From Apus apus (lineage: Eukaryota > Chordata > Aves > Apodiformes > Apodidae): a DNA stretch of 64,000 nucleotides. Where the stretch lies: positions 13,024,780-13,088,779 of the forward strand of contig NC_067291.1 in the NCBI RefSeq assembly GCF_020740795.1. The letters run 5' to 3'. Within the stretch, counting starts at the first letter, position 1, and every line of letters begins with the position of its first letter. The translations under genes and the position numbers were made by a program. The notes below the pieces were generated by a model. The model saw only the letters and a list, made by a program, of their open reading frames with translations, had not been told where the DNA came from and searched no databases. This document shows positions 26,976 to 41,378 of this stretch, in pieces.

Positions 26976-28490
26976 TCCTGTGCTGAACAAGTGCTGCTTC
27001 CCTGGCAGCTTTTCTCTACAGTCATGTTCGACAGGGGTTGAAACCGGGATGGTGCTTCATAACTGATGCCAGCAGACCTTTGTCTGCTCCTTCTTAATCA
27101 CGCAGCGCGCTTCCCGTGCTTGGCTGGAAAGTATTTTCTGTACCATTTCTCTGGCGCTGGATTCACAGGGACTGTGCCTTTTGGATAAGGATAAATTGTA
27201 GATTGCAACTGTGTGACCGAGTCCCTGGGTGATGAATAACACTTTGACTCGACTTCAGCAGATAAGGCTGATTTCTAGTTTGAGGTAAATTCTTCAAAGC
27301 GGTCTGAAATTGCAGGTGCTTTTTTTGTAGATAAATGTTAAGAAGCAGTACTTTAGCACAGCTATGTTTTCTTTCAGATTCAAATGTTCTCTCTGTACCC
27401 TGCAGTACCAGCTTCCCGTCTGTACTGGGTTGGAGGGGGAAAGCACGATTTTAAAGTTTGGTTTATAAGGAGAGGGATTTTTACATAGTTTGCAAAAGCG
27501 TTTTGCCAAATGAGTTTGAACAATAATTGCAGACCCTTGGAAGAAAACATTTTGCATTTAAAGCAAATTTGACTGTGCAGTTTTTGTTCTGTTAATTTAG
27601 GGACTAAGTATTAAGTTGCATCCCTCTGGTTTCTTGATACAGCTTTCTCAGTGACTTAGGAAGGTTTAGAATAACTGCCTGCCTTGACAATAACTGCCAT
27701 CTTGGGCTTCTGGCATGTTTGGCTCTTTAAGGCAATGCATGGTAACATTTTTTGGAGACCAGTATGTGCAAGTCCCAAAAGTCAGGGATTCTTTTCTTGC
27801 TGTTCAGTCAAATGCCAATATTAAATAGCCATTGAGCTCTTGTGAAGGAGCACTAAATTAAAGCAGTCGGTAATTTTCCAACTCTTTTTTTTTTAATTAT
27901 TTTTTTAAGTGGAGGTTTGTTTAGTTACTGTCAGCTGTTGGGAAACACATAAGCAGTCTTTATATTATGAAGAAAAAAAAATCCTCTTTGATTTATCTTA
28001 GTCATTTTAGCTTTAGGCAAAATTTATAGTGTCATTTTATTAGAAGAGATAATTCTCAGAAGTTAGACAAATGAAGTTCAGTTTCTGCTGAAAGGGGATG
28101 CAGAGATGCTGCTAAAGATGTGTGTAATGTTTAGTCCCAGGCACAGCCAACAACACTGAGAAATACCCTGGAAGTTATCACACCTTTCCACTCCTGTGCA
28201 ACATGCATGTCTTGAGACTTCTCTGCTGGAGACTGATGCTCAGGTGCTGTCTCTTCCAGCACTGCAGTCATGAGACTTGTTTCCTTTTTGCCTAAGAAAA
28301 CCCTTGTGATATATGGTGCTACCGAGTTGCAATTGTTATGATAATGAGCCATTAATAAGTGATAATTATTCCTCATTAGCTGTGCAACTTTGAAGATGGA
28401 CAAATCTACCAGGAGGATGAATTGCATCTCAATCTGATCTGCTCCCCTCTTCCCTTTCTCTTTATCCCAACTTCTTCCTTTCTGTTTACA

Positions 28491-28507
28491 AGCACCTGGC
28501 AGGTGCT
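28491..28507. promoter_or_regulatory. Paired E-boxes in a 17-bp inverted repeat
   Basis: The sequence is AGCACCTG, one G, then CAGGTGCT, so the two 8-base arms are perfectly complementary. Each arm contains an E-box of the CACCTG/CAGGTG type, which is bound by E-proteins and by ZEB/SNAI zinc-finger repressors. It lies about 1.7 kb inside the putative first intron, where regulatory elements are common. It also straddles the 3' edge of a strong splice-acceptor-like sequence. Function is inferred from the motif alone. Confidence 0.35.
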
Positions 28508-28559
28508 GCAGTTGCTCTTATTCAAGAACCTGACCTTTATTATCAACAGACATTTTCAG
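28493..28559 (+). other. Candidate alternative 5' UTR exon (67 bp)
   Basis: A long pyrimidine tract (from about 28440, rich in CTTCC and TTTCTC) ends in TTTACAAG at 28492, an excellent acceptor. At 28559, TTTTCAG is followed by GTAAAT, a good donor. The interval has no ATG, so as a 5' UTR exon it would add no upstream start codon. No protein-coding signal is visible. It could equally be a chance pair of splice-like sites, which are common in introns. Confidence 0.2.
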
Positions 28560-31500
28560 GTAAATAATTCTGAGAATTTTAACAAGCTACTGTTTTCAAA
28601 TTATTTTCTCCAAGGAAGAAAATGGAGAGAGGAAAAGAAATACAAGTAAGACCTGACGTTGGGGAGACACTGGATTCTAATGAGAATCACAGATTGAAAA
28701 AAAAATATTGTAGCTGGTTTTCCACCTTGATGAAATTCTGAGTCTTTAATCAAGATATGCTTCCTGAACTGGAATCTTAAAATCATTGGCCAGATATTAT
28801 TGTTCATGTACAAATTAACATGGAAAACATTAGGCATAAAAGCTGATTTCTCAACAGTCTAAAATAAACATACTAGTAAACAAATGTTTTCACTTCTTCA
28901 TCCTGTCTTTTAAGCAGTCCTGGCAAAAAGCCTTGCCTCTTAAGTCAAGTTCCCTTTATTGCATTGCAGTCTTACAGAGAGACATGCCAGGGGAAGTTCA
29001 CCAATTTGAACTTATGTTGCCAGTAATGAGTTGTAAGTCAATTTAATTAACAGTAGTTGCTCAGCATTTATAGCCGCCTAAACTACTTTAATTCAAGTCA
29101 CTATATCTCTGCCACATTTTCACTTGTAGAAGCACTGACATTCCCTGACAACATAAAATATGACTGCACCATCTTGTCATTTAAGTACCAGAGACAAAAC
29201 TTCCAATACAAAACTGTCTACAAGAATATGCAAATGGAAGATAAACATGCTCCGTATTTTCAAAGTATAGTGAAAACGTGTCTCATCATTGAACCAGAAG
29301 CCAGTGGTGCAGATGAGGTTACATTAAAACATATGACATTCAGCACATTCTCAAAGAGATAAGCTTAACAGTATTTACACAACAGATTTTTTTGCTATTA
29401 TGCTTACTAGAGCTGTCATGTTTATAACGAAAAATACCTTAGAGCGCCAGTGACGTCCAAAATACATACATAGTCAATTACTTCTCTGACTACAAAAGAA
29501 AGGACGTTTTCTTCCCTTCCTGTTATTCAGGGGTAGAATTTCTGATGGTGTCAACTACTTAAATATGCTGCATAATAATTATTTTATTCATATGTATGAA
29601 AATGTATCTCTTTGAATCTTCATTATTTGCTGCGAGCATTAAGATTGAACTTAACTGAATTTTTAAAAAAATTCAAATGTATACTTAGACAATCCATTTT
29701 CAACAACAAAACAAACATGCTATTATTTGCTGCTATCACTTCTTACCAAGGGCAATTGCTTAATACTCTGTACCAGCTAGAACTCAGGACACTCTTTGCC
29801 ACAGTGACTGTCTTCACTTTCCACACCCACACGAGCCCCAGAACCTACTATGTGTAAAGCAGCAGTGCAGTAGTACTCAAGGAGGATTAAAGGACTGAGT
29901 ACTTCCCAAATACTGCTGCCTGAGCTGTTGTTTTAAACAGGAGCAAAAGTCATGCATTTGCCTCTCCCACATGCTGTTCAAAAGGCATAGATAGGCACCA
30001 AAAAAACATCCAGAATTAGATCACACTCTACATTTTGCAAAGTATCTTCGAAGTGCACCTGGAAGGCAAGATGACCTTCAGAAGGTGCAGAGGAACTGTT
30101 CTATGGTTCCCCCTCACCTTCTCTATTTATTCCATCAAGCTTTAGGCAAGAATTCTGGCATCTGGCTTTACTGAGGATAACTCAACACATTGAACTTTAA
30201 AATAAGGCTGTGAAAGTATTTATCCTACTAAACTTGATGGTCAGTGACAGGCTGCAAATCAGACATCTGATTTGCACCAAAACATCTGCAAGAAACTCTA
30301 AATGCTGTGTGCTGAGTTCTGAACCTTTATGAGTTCAAAGAATATTTAATGATCCTTTCATCCCTTTTGAACATAAATACAAAGGAAGCAGCATGTGAAG
30401 TGAAAAAGGGTTTGCTTGAACAACGGCTGCAGAGACACACTTTCTATCCATATTATTTTAACGTTTAAGTTTCAAATCTATTTCATCTAGCCCTGGTGAG
30501 ACTGAAGCTCTGGGGCTCCTATCCACAGATACTCTGAATTCACAGTAGTCAGCCAGAGATTTCTAGATAGGAAGAATATCATATCCCCAGTGCCAGTCAG
30601 TACTTTGTTCAGAGGGAAAGATGAGGAAATGAGACAGAAGGTTGCTGAAAACACAGATGCTCACATTTCGTTTGCTATAAACAGAAGGATTTATTTCTTC
30701 TTACCATAAATCACAGGTTCTCTCTTATTGCTTTGCCTCAGACTTTCAATCAGTGCTGATGGCTGTAAAGATTCGTACACTCATGGAAATCTAAATTATC
30801 TGGTGGAAGACCCTCCCCTGTCTCTCCCTGCCCCACCTGATTGATACGATTACTGGAGAATTTGCTGTATCACACACTTAGTGTATATTATAAACTGGTC
30901 CAAAGGAGCTGATGTCACCCATTCAATTTTTCTTCCCATATTCAAAGTCAAGCTCCCACTTCCTCTGTCAGCATCACCAGTATATCTACGACTTCTTACC
31001 AAATAACCGTATCACACCATATGTTGCAGAATTGTTCTGTTTTTTCACCAGGTTAGTTTAAAATTCAGTGCTCAGTCTGAGCATAATCCAGCCAGGGTGA
31101 GATACAGCAACAGATTGTTTTCTCTGCCTCACTTGGAGGCATTAACTCTTTGTCATGTTGAGTCTGGGCATACTCATGCCTTTACCTCCACTACAAAAAT
31201 GGAACATCTGGACAGTGGGGTTACCCAAATAATTTTTGCATCCTTGTGTTTTCTTTGTGGGGGAATCAGGGGAAAGAACATAACACAGCAATACATCAGA
31301 GTGGCTGAGCAGCAGTGATTTTTAAAAAGCCTGGTAGGACCTGTGAGCCAGAAGCTCCAGATCTTGTCAGGGAAGTGTCTCCTATTCTTAGAAGTTCAAC
31401 TAATGGCAAATCATAACTACTCAAAGTCGTGAAATGAGGATAAAACAAACAAAAAAGTCTGAGCTCTGAAAAAATAAACAATGCATTATTTTTGTCTTCC

Positions 31501-32844
31501 ATTTTGGGGGAATTTTTTAGGGTTCATGCTTCAAAACCTTTATCTACAAGCACCTTAAAGTATTTAGAGAAAAGAATTTGAGATCCTTGCACAGTAACCC
31601 CACCAGGGCTTAAGAAACATCACCACATCCAAAAATCATGCAAGTTATAAAAGTTAGATAACCTCTATATTTAGTAACAATTTTAAAAAGCATTACTTTC
31701 TTTGTTACAAATTTATACCCTTGTCTTTGTGACCCACAGCCAGTGTAAATGTTTCCTAGGAATAAAAATGAAAGGATTTTCTAGTGTCTGCATCTGCAAA
31801 CCACCAGAAAACACTGTTTTCTGGATTGTATTCTGCTGCCAAGTTCCCTGTATTACTATTGCAGTTTTACAGGTTGTAACCAAAAGGCAGCAAGAAAGGA
31901 AATATTCAAGTAAAACTGATCCAATCCTTGATCAGTTGCAGAAGTATTGAAAAGGTCTCTTCTTTCTCTTTTCATGTGCTGAATTTAGTCAGCACACTGA
32001 AGATGACCAGCATTATATTCTCTCTCATTCAGGTCCTCTCACACCAGACCAGCATTTACAGTTCTCATCTTCATGCTCACTATGGGTATTTTCTGGAAAG
32101 AAGCAGGTTCTCCTGTTCAGAAAACACCTGCTATCACTTCCTAACATTTTCATTCTGCCAGATCTTAATAATGAGATGTTAGGAGTTGCCTGGGGAATGG
32201 GAACAGGTTGGTAATATCAAGCAAAAAACCATCTAGCCTGTAATTGCATCTGTAAAGGAGTTTTTCTCCAGCTGCCTTCTGCTCTGGGTCTTGATCCCAA
32301 ATCCATGGAAGGCAGCGAGGAGACTCCCATTGGCTTTGGATCAGAACCTAAGAGACTTCTGTGAAAGGCATAATGAGAATATTTTGTATTCTACAGCTAT
32401 TTGCCTTTGCAAAAGTTACTCTGCTTGTGGTGCAGAACAAAAAGCAGTGCAAGAGATCCTGACCTTGTGAGCAGTCACCTCTGTGAGCAACCCCCTCCTG
32501 TGCCAGCCTTTCTGCAGTGGCTTTATTTGCCCAAGTCCTTGCATATACATTAAAGATTTATAATGGGACTGTTGCAGACAATGAAGTTCTGTTTTTTTCT
32601 AATAGTCTCTTGATTTAAATTATGTGTGGAACAGAGGAAAGAGTATTAAAAGAGGAATGAAAGCATAATAGAAGCATAAATAAAATTTGGGTTTTAAGTA
32701 GACAGAACATAACTTTTCTTATGAAGAATAGGGAGAATGTTTTGTGTAGTACTCCATGGCCTAGGATTTTATTTAAACTGCCCTTTAGACACTATTAAAT
32801 CTCAAAATGTAGCCCAGTAGAGAAAACCAGCATGGGAACGTGTC

Positions 32845-32873
32845 TTTTTTTTTTTTCTTTTTTTTTTTTTTTT
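32845..32873. repeat. Poly(T) tract
   Basis: This is a 29-base run of T interrupted by a single C at 32857, the longest T-tract in the window. It could be the remnant of an A-tail of a minus-strand insertion, but the flanks show no recognisable retroelement. Confidence 0.9.
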
Positions 32874-35800
32874 AAGCATTTACTACATATAAACCTCATA
32901 AACCTGAGATTTTGGTAAGAAAGAATAAGTACATAAAAATGAGTCAGTATTTCTGAAAGAAACAAAACCAAAAAGCCCCAATACATCAAGATATGGAAAG
33001 GAAATGAAAGCAATGCATATAACCCACAGGAGAATTTCCTTCATCAGTACTTAGCATTGAAGTATTTATTGTATTTAACATAAAGGAAAAGCAACATGTC
33101 ACCTGAATGGGTCCCAGCTGGATACACCTGTCTCTCTTGGCCAAAGCAGCAGCCAGGGGAAGGGGGATATTTATGTGCTGCTTCATTTCAAACTTACTGA
33201 ACAAGACTTGAACAACAAGCAGTCATGAAAACAGCTGATATTAGTATTTGTTTCCAAAACTATCCTGTGACAACATGACTGACTTGAAATAACATTATCT
33301 TGCTGTTAAAAGCACAATCCATGGAGAAACCATCACTGTCCATAAGAGCAAGAAATTGAATAACAGTAAAATACAGAGAGGACATTTTATACATAATTGT
33401 GTGCATCTACACACATGCACAGATGTAAACCCTGGGGTTCATTTCTGGGGTTTCCACCAGCCATCCATTAAAAGGGCTGCTAAAAAGGACTTGAGAGGCA
33501 CTGGAGCCCATAAAGAACAAATTTTTTTTGTTAGTATTTATCCACAGTGGCACCCCTGATCTTCCTTTCCTTAGCTTCCAGACCTGAACAAACTGTACCT
33601 CATAAGTGCTGCTACCTAAGCCTGTCTATGAGTGAGGGAAACGCAAATTAAATTCAACAGAGACTGAGCAAAACAGGCAATCTGAGTCAACAAAACAACT
33701 TTCTTTTGGTTCCCTGCAGTTAGAATCTTGCTCTAAAAGTGATGTTGTTTTTGAGTGATGTTTAATCAGCCCCTTGTTCATACACCTGAACTGACTGGTA
33801 GGTTTTTGGGTTTTATTTTGACTAGTGTGTAGTGTAGTATAAATGTAATGAGCATGGAACAAATTTTCTGTGATATTTTCCCCAGATTTCAGACACCTGG
33901 ACTTGCTATATATGTAGTAGCTGAACCCTATCAGCCTGCAGATCACTTCCAAATATGAAGGATCAGTCTCCCATTCATATACAATAGAGTTACCATCGAT
34001 ATCGTAGCAATCCAGTCCCAGAGATTCAAAATTAAAGTGTATATGTAAACATGCTGCCCTCAAAACCATTTAAATATGCTCCAGTGACTTCACTGGGTAG
34101 TCCGGTAACAGAGGACCTCATTGCATTCTTCTTAGTTAAAATTCACAGAAGGTAAAGCTTAAAACTTAATTTGAAAGACTGGCTGTATGAGGGAACCACC
34201 AGGACAATGAACCTTGGCTGGGCTGTTTTATACAGTCTGTCATATAATGGTTTGAATTTACCTGTTTTTCTGAGGTGGAGTCTGTTACTCTGCCCCAGCT
34301 GACAAGAGGTGACTCCTAAAGATGTATTCCCTCAGTGCTTGCTGTCTGGAAAAACAGAACCCCACCTTAGTGGAAATAATGTTTGAATAAGAAATTCACT
34401 ACCTTACCTGCAGCGAGTGCAGTTATGTGTTCTGTGATAGTAATAACTGGAAGGCATCAACATGAGCCCTGCTAGAAACAGCCCCAGAGCAGCTTGGAAA
34501 GCTACTTTTTCAGGTGAATGAAGTAAAGAGAAACTTTTAATCTCCAGGAAACATGAGCCTTTCTAGTGCACTTCAAAGCCTTGGCCAGCTGGAAGCAAAC
34601 ACTGCTGCACAGCCTGTTTGGAAGCTGATTCCAGCACAGGAATTGGAATAAATGAAATTGGCATCTAAAAGGAGGTTTTGTGGAGTCAACGCTTTCTAAG
34701 CAGAGGACAGAGAGATTTGGCAAGGTTGGTGCATATATTATTGAAGTTTTATGTCACAAAGGGGTAATCCCAGATCTAAATCTGAGCCAGCTGAACTTGC
34801 AGTGATCTTGAAGCCCACCCTGTTCAGTTGGGTCTCTCAAGTGATGCTGCTTGGCTCTGTGGCCTCGGTGTGGGTAGGTGAGTGTTAGAGACCGTCAGAG
34901 AACACATACATGCAAAAAGAACCCCCTCATCATTTTTGCACTAACCTGAGATTTTCTGCAGTCCCTACTACCCACCTACTAGAGATAAGGCTTTTATGGG
35001 GATAGTTGTCAGAGAGTGAGGGTGGGAGTGCTGAGAACGGGACTAACTCTGCTGGCTTTGTGTTGTTCAAACTGAAACATTTTTGAAAGGAATCATTCAG
35101 AAATGGAAACCAGTGATTGTTGGCATCATACTCAGAACACTGCCTGGGGACACCAAAGGGCACAAATTCTTTCCTGATATCCTGAATACAGTGCAGGAAT
35201 GTTCTCCAAGTGATTTTCACAGCAAGAAAAAGATCGCATTTTCTTATTTATGTGCAGATATCGATTTGTAGCTTAAGCAAGTATCTACAAAATATCACAG
35301 CCTACAGCAGGGTTTTTTTTTTTCAATAATAGTAGAGAAGGCCACAACACTGGCACTTCTAGCAGAATTTTGTCTGTTTGGTTTGGTAAGAATGGGATAC
35401 TCTGTATAAACAAAGCCTTGTTTCTTTATTTGTGTAAGGATCAGAACTGTTTTCTTTAGCTTTCTTTTTTTCCCCAACAATTCATTCCTCTAATCCCCTC
35501 ATGCTCCTACATTAAAAACTTTGGCTGTATTGAGAGGTCACTTCACTGACAATTTAAGGCAGACAATAGGAAACAAAAAAAAGAGGCAATGGAAAATGTC
35601 ACTCCTCAAAGAAAGAAAAATAATAAACAACAGGACTGTACTGCCTCACCTACTACTTTTATTCCTTTTTAAAAAAACCCTGTTCCTTGCAATGCTTTCT
35701 TTCCTCCTCCACTTGCAAGTTACATCTACTTATACTGAGCTCAGATACATACAATAGTTCACACCACATTTAGGGCTGTTCCAAGGGGATCCTTGATAAG

Positions 35801-36383
35801 TGATAGTGGTGAGACCACAAACTGTGTGACTGGAGGGCACTGAGAGTCCCTGAACACCCAGGGTAGGGAAGCAACAGTTTTGGGATGGGCCAAGTGACCT
35901 TGTTTTGGGGTGTGTGGGGATTCCTCAAAACAGCTCATCATCAGCTGAAAGCATCTCTTCAAGTGCAAGGTGGATGGCACTACAGAACCTTAACAACAGG
36001 GGATTATGGATGACTCCTTCTCAGAAGAGGGGACACTGTACAACAAAACACCAGCAGATCCCTGGTTAGAGCCAGAGAGAAGTGGCTGCAGGACCAGTCG
36101 GTGGTTGGCTGAGACACTGACCAGGGTGTCATGGGCATTTGAGATGCTCAGGAAGGATCATCCTGCCCTGAGCTCACCTCTGGGCAGCTGTTAAAGGGAA
36201 ACTTGTTTAAGCTACAGGGAAAAGTTTCAAGCCATGATTTTTCATGACAACTGGGGCAAAGTCCATGGAGCCCAGTGTACTGGATGGGCTGTTTTCACTC
36301 CAGGAAAGCCAACTATGAAATAATTTTCCAAATACTATCAGGCAACACAAGTGCCTGATCATCTCAAAATGTTGCAGAATTAT

Positions 36384-36402
36384 TCTCTCTCTCTCTCTCT
36401 CT
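36384..36402. repeat. (TC)n microsatellite
   Basis: This is an uninterrupted TC dinucleotide repeat of about nine units inside the predicted intron. It is likely polymorphic in length. Confidence 0.9.
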
Positions 36403-37141
36403 TCCTACAAGTGATGTTCCCTACAAATCATTCTCTTGTTGCATTACTACCACACCAAAATAGAATTCCAAGGAAGTAATCCCCACCCCAAATTCCTGTC
36501 TCAGTCAGAGTTGTCATCCTAGAGGCAGAGAAGCCCTGGGAAACCCTCAAGGGACTTTGCCATCACTGTTTTTCTGGGCAAAAATCACAGACAATAACCA
36601 AAACAACTAGTATAGTATTTTAAATGTGTTTTCTGCAAGAACCTGACTTTGCCTTTAAACAGATAATCTTGGGGAAATAAAGAAAAGTCTGTTTTTCAAA
36701 AAAAGGTTAAAAACATTTAGTATTTTGCCTTTTTATGTAAAGATATAACCTTTTTTAGTAGATGCCCATCACTAGAGCTTTTTTATTGAAGTCTGGCTTT
36801 CTGTTTAGGTCTCGTATAAGCTGAAAAATGAGTAATTTGAATGTTTCTACATAGTTGAAAAGTTTGAGTCCCATTGACCCCATGGGTCTCACTGTAGCAG
36901 AGCAAAGCCAGGACTGGGCTCACCAAGGTGCCCAGTTTTCCTGAGAGGAAGGGGCTGTGTTGGCAGCAGTTCCACTCAAGCACCAAACCAGAGCTGCAGC
37001 TCCTCTGCTCTCACTTTTTCCTCTCTTCATCATATGATCCAACAGTGTCTCACCCATGAAGTATCTGAAAATTTTGGTATGTTTGATTAAGAAAGATAAA
37101 GTTCCTCCACCAGCTCTATTAAATTCACTGGGCTTCCTAAA

Positions 37142-37190
37142 AGGAGGATCTTTGAACAGCAGGAGGATCTTTGAACAGCAGGAGGATCTA
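37142..37190. repeat. 19-bp tandem repeat, 2.5 copies
   Basis: AGGAGGATCTTTGAACAGC occurs twice back to back (37142-37160 and 37161-37179). A third, partial copy (AGGAGGATCT) then diverges. The two full copies are identical, so the duplication is recent or under ongoing slippage. Confidence 0.9.
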
Positions 37191-39311
37191 CCATTGCATA
37201 TGCAGACATCAGTTGTATTAAGCAACTGCCCAGTAGCACTTTTCTGAAATATCTGGAACTTCTACTTCATGGAGAAAGTCAGCACTTTGTGGAGAGTTTT
37301 ATGCCATAAACCAGACTAGTCACCATGAGGGGAAAATAAGAATACCTGTTCCTGCAACATTTTCAGAGTGATTAGACTAATTTTCAACCTTTCCTGCACA
37401 CAATCTATCTTCTAATATCCCACCTTACTTCACAGCAGCAGACATCTTTCTGTTCTAAATTTTTGTTTTTTCCTTCATTATCGATGCATTTCTCTTTAAA
37501 ACAATGGATTATTGCAAAATGCATCTCTAAGGGAGATAAGAAAGCAAGAGCAGCTGCAAACAAGGCTTTGGAAGGCTGTGCCAGTTCTCCCAGGTGCAGC
37601 ACCATGTCACTGCTGCTATTAAACATATTCATCACCTTGAAAGCTAAACCAAAGAGAATTTTAAAACAAGAAATAAAATTAGAAGACCAAGCATGTAAGG
37701 GTGAGGAAAGCCAGATCAGATTCAGTACTTACTAGGATAAGTGAAATCAGAGTTAGGCTCTTAATCATGATCTCAATGTTCTTCCCAGTATTTTTATTAT
37801 TCTGAAATAAAAATCAGTAAATGCTCTTAACTACAACCTTATGTCAGAGAGAAAAGGAGGACAGCCAATTTTCTACAGTTTTTTGGCTTTTCTCATATAA
37901 CATATAGATTAACTATTGCATCTTTTTTTCCACTTGATCTCATGGTAATGAGATCTTAATGAGTTTCCTCCCATGATTTGAAGAGCTGAATACAAAGAAT
38001 TAATTCTATTTCTAAAGAGATTTTCTGGACAAAAAAAAACCCAAACTGTTTTCTATTCTTAGCTTCTTCTGGTTGCATTATCACTTTTTCCTCCACACAG
38101 CTCTGGCTAATACAAACTTGTATTTTATTAACCTGTCATTCAACAAGCCCATAAAGAAGTTGGCAAGCAGGTTGTTAAATAACTAGTGAAGTTCTTGTAA
38201 AAGCAAATTTAGCAAGTGAAACGTGTTTGACTGAATAACAGCCACACCTTCAACACAGCAAAGAGAATTCTACAAATCTTTTTTAGATGTTTAGGTCTCA
38301 GTAACTTTCTGAGAAGCCACTGCTTTAAAACACGACACTAGCAGGAACACAGAAGATAAAATCTGGGGTAATTTGTGTGCAATCCTTCTCAAATACACAG
38401 CATTTGCTTGTCCAGCAGAACCACTACAGGGACTCTGAAAGGGTCCTGCTAAAATCACTGCTCTGTGAAGTCCTTGCTGGTTACTGTTTAGAAAATGAAT
38501 TTGGGAAGGAAGAAACTAACTTTTTCACCAAATTACAAAAAAGGGGGATGAAGAAATAGTTTCCAGCTGCTGGAACTAAATAAGGTGAAGAAGTGCAAGT
38601 GCATGCAGAGGAGAAAACCACAGTTCTCCTGTGCTAAGAGGAAGGAATGACAAGCAAAAGACACTCAGGAAAATACTTCTGTGTGAGGAAAGATTTGTAC
38701 ATAATCAGCCTCTGTTTGCTGAATAATGGTTGCCGAAATAATTCCATGGTAGCTGATGTTGTTTTCCCTACTTGAGTGGCATAGCAATAACAAACACATT
38801 TATTATTCATTAAATGACACCAAAGTACTTGAATATGCCTCAACATTTCCAAACAGTGCTCAAATTGCAGCAATACAACACTTCTCACCTAATTTGACAT
38901 ATTAGCTGCTAAGTATTACAGTTTGCAGCTTAAACTTTGAGTGCTGGAAGGTGGGGGTAATTTTCTTCACTGCGTGTTCTAGATAAGGTATGAGAGCTGG
39001 CATTGACAGAAGAGCATAGGAGCAAATATTTCCAGATGGAATGGAAAAATGGAGAATCACTTGAGTAGCCAGAATCAAACCCTGAAAAAGAAGCTTTTCT
39101 CTAAGAAAAAAAAAGAAGAAAATAAATGAAAAATGGGGTTTCAACTTGTACACAGCTCAGTTCTTCTTGATTTTAAAATAGGATTAATAAAATTCACCAA
39201 GCTCATAGGGTGTGAAATGAGGAACAGGACATTTCTAAAGTAAAGGCAGATCCATAGATAGATGCTCTAGTAAAGTGCCTGAATTGTTTTGTGTGAGGGG
39301 TTGGGTTTGTG

Positions 39312-39325
39312 TTTTTTTTTTTTTT
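39312..39325. repeat. Poly(T) tract
   Basis: This is a run of 14 T followed by ATATA, then shortly after by an A-rich stretch. It is a simple repeat with no associated gene. Confidence 0.85.
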
Positions 39326-41378
39326 ATATACAAACAGAAAAAAAAATAAAAGGAGGGATTAAGAAGATTGACTGTTGTGGTTTTCTAGACTTGCTGTTTG
39401 GAAACAAGTCTTCACGTTGCTGCCTTAGATGGCCACAGGGTCCCATCCTACATCTGCATGATGGAGAGCTCTGCATAGTGTTTTCCTGACTGCCACTGCA
39501 TGCCAGAGCAGGTAGATGATTTATGGACTTTGTTGTTTATGAGGGTAAATGAGGACAGAACTATGCCCAGTCCACTGTGTCTCAAATAATTCCTTGAGGT
39601 TATGAAGTCTGCACAGCACTGCCTTACTATAGGTTTATGCCAGCACAAAAATCAAAATAACAGGGAGAGAACTACTGAAGCAAAATGCATGGGGGATGTA
39701 TCAAAGCATATAGTGCTGTGGGAGAGGAATTTATCTACAGCTGAACCATATCAGCCATGGAGAAGAGCCACACTTTGTCCCCAGTGAATGCCCAGAGCTT
39801 CCAGTCACACACTCCTGGATTGTACTATTGTCACCAAGGGCAGCATTTGACAAACTGGATCTACGAATAGAGTCCTGCAAAGTTTAGGGTGTAAGTAAGT
39901 GAATCTGAAAGCTAAATAGTTTTTCTTCTTAAAAGGTTGGTACATGAAACACCAGCAATTACCAATGTTGTGCTCTGTTAAATACAAAGAGATCAATTGT
40001 TCTTTGATCTAAAAACAGGCTGCAATACAATGAACAATAGAAGTGGGATGCTTTTTAGGCAGCATGGAAATTACTGCTGCTAGTCTTCAAGAGTCCAGAG
40101 ACACTTATAGGCATGATCCCACATTATTGAAGCTGGCAGTAACATCTCAACAAGATGCAAAATAAGGCTGAAAATGAATAAGTCCATTGGTATTGTTGTT
40201 ATTTACTGCATGTCTCCCGAAGAGGAACATGGAACTGCAGGTACCTATAGGGTGTTTCCCAGAGGGCTGCCTGTGTTGTCTCCAAGCCCTGACAGTGACA
40301 GAACTGCCATTCATGAATCCCAGCACATCTTAGGAGTTAAGGCTTAATGCAAGGAGTTCTCTTTTTGATACCTTAATTCTTGCTTTCCTAGTAATAAGGT
40401 CAGGCCTTGAAAACTGAGCTGTTGTTTGGGGCAAATGCTACTGAAGTGGTTAAATGAGGCTGTGGTCTCGGGAAGCGTGGGACAGCATTTAGTATTCAGT
40501 TATAAAATGGAAACGTCCAATATTTTTAAATCAAATACTCTTGAAAAGGTCCTCTGTTAGGAAGAAAAGCCTTCCAAACAGAGATTTCTATCTACTTTCC
40601 CCAAGTCCACAGTTCTTTAGTGTTTCTGTAAGCAGTAATGCTTTTGTCCTGCAAGACAAATACCCACTGATTGGAATTTCTAATGACTCTTAGGTCAGGC
40701 TTCCTATATATTTGCTTAATTAATTTCTCTGACCTTCCTTCTATTTAATACTCAAGATGACAAAATTTCATTTTAACAGCTGTATGGAAGCATTTATGAT
40801 GTCAAAGGCTTTGTATTAATTTACTAAGAAATTTATTTTGAGCCATTAAAAAAAAAAGCCTGGTCAGCATATGATTTGTTTTTTTCAGCTCAATCTAATA
40901 TCATTTGTCACACGGATTTAAATTAATGCAAACACATTGACCTACAGGAATGAGATGGCTACTGTTTATTGAGATGTGAGGAAATAATCTGAATTGCAGG
41001 GAGAATTTCAGATAAAAGCATTTATTTTTACAGTTGGAAAGTTCCTTCCTACTTGTAACTAGCAAGGCTTCAATTTTCTGCCTCAACATTCAGTAGCAGA
41101 GATGGAGACTGGAAGGAGCAAGTACCACATTCAGTACATAGATTGCAATCAACAGGGTATCCCAGGTGCCTTCCAGCAGAGAAACCAAATACTTAGAGCA
41201 CACAATTCAGTAGGACAGTATTAGCACATTAGTATTAGATAGTATCTATGTTAGAAGTCAAAGGCATTGGAATAGATTGGCTCTTAAATGCCACTAGGAA
41301 CCATTCTCATTAAAGTCTACAAGAATTCAGTAACCTAAACACAATTAGGTATCTTGGCCTTACTGCTTTACTTCTCAG

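Noticed and set aside
26553..27066. Several 67-145 codon frames over the 26.7 kb CpG island
   Set aside because: They overlap one another on both strands and follow CpG-island composition. The island is better explained as a promoter and non-coding first exon.
33626..34069. 147-codon minus-strand frame within the predicted intron
   Set aside because: The protein looks superficially gene-like near its start, but I recognise no family and see no promoter or splice sites. It would need a protein search; a frame of this length is expected by chance in 64 kb.
34390..34420. Strong minus-strand splice donor (CTGCAG|GTAAGG)
   Set aside because: No adequate minus-strand acceptor lies within a normal exon length, so an exon cannot be defined.
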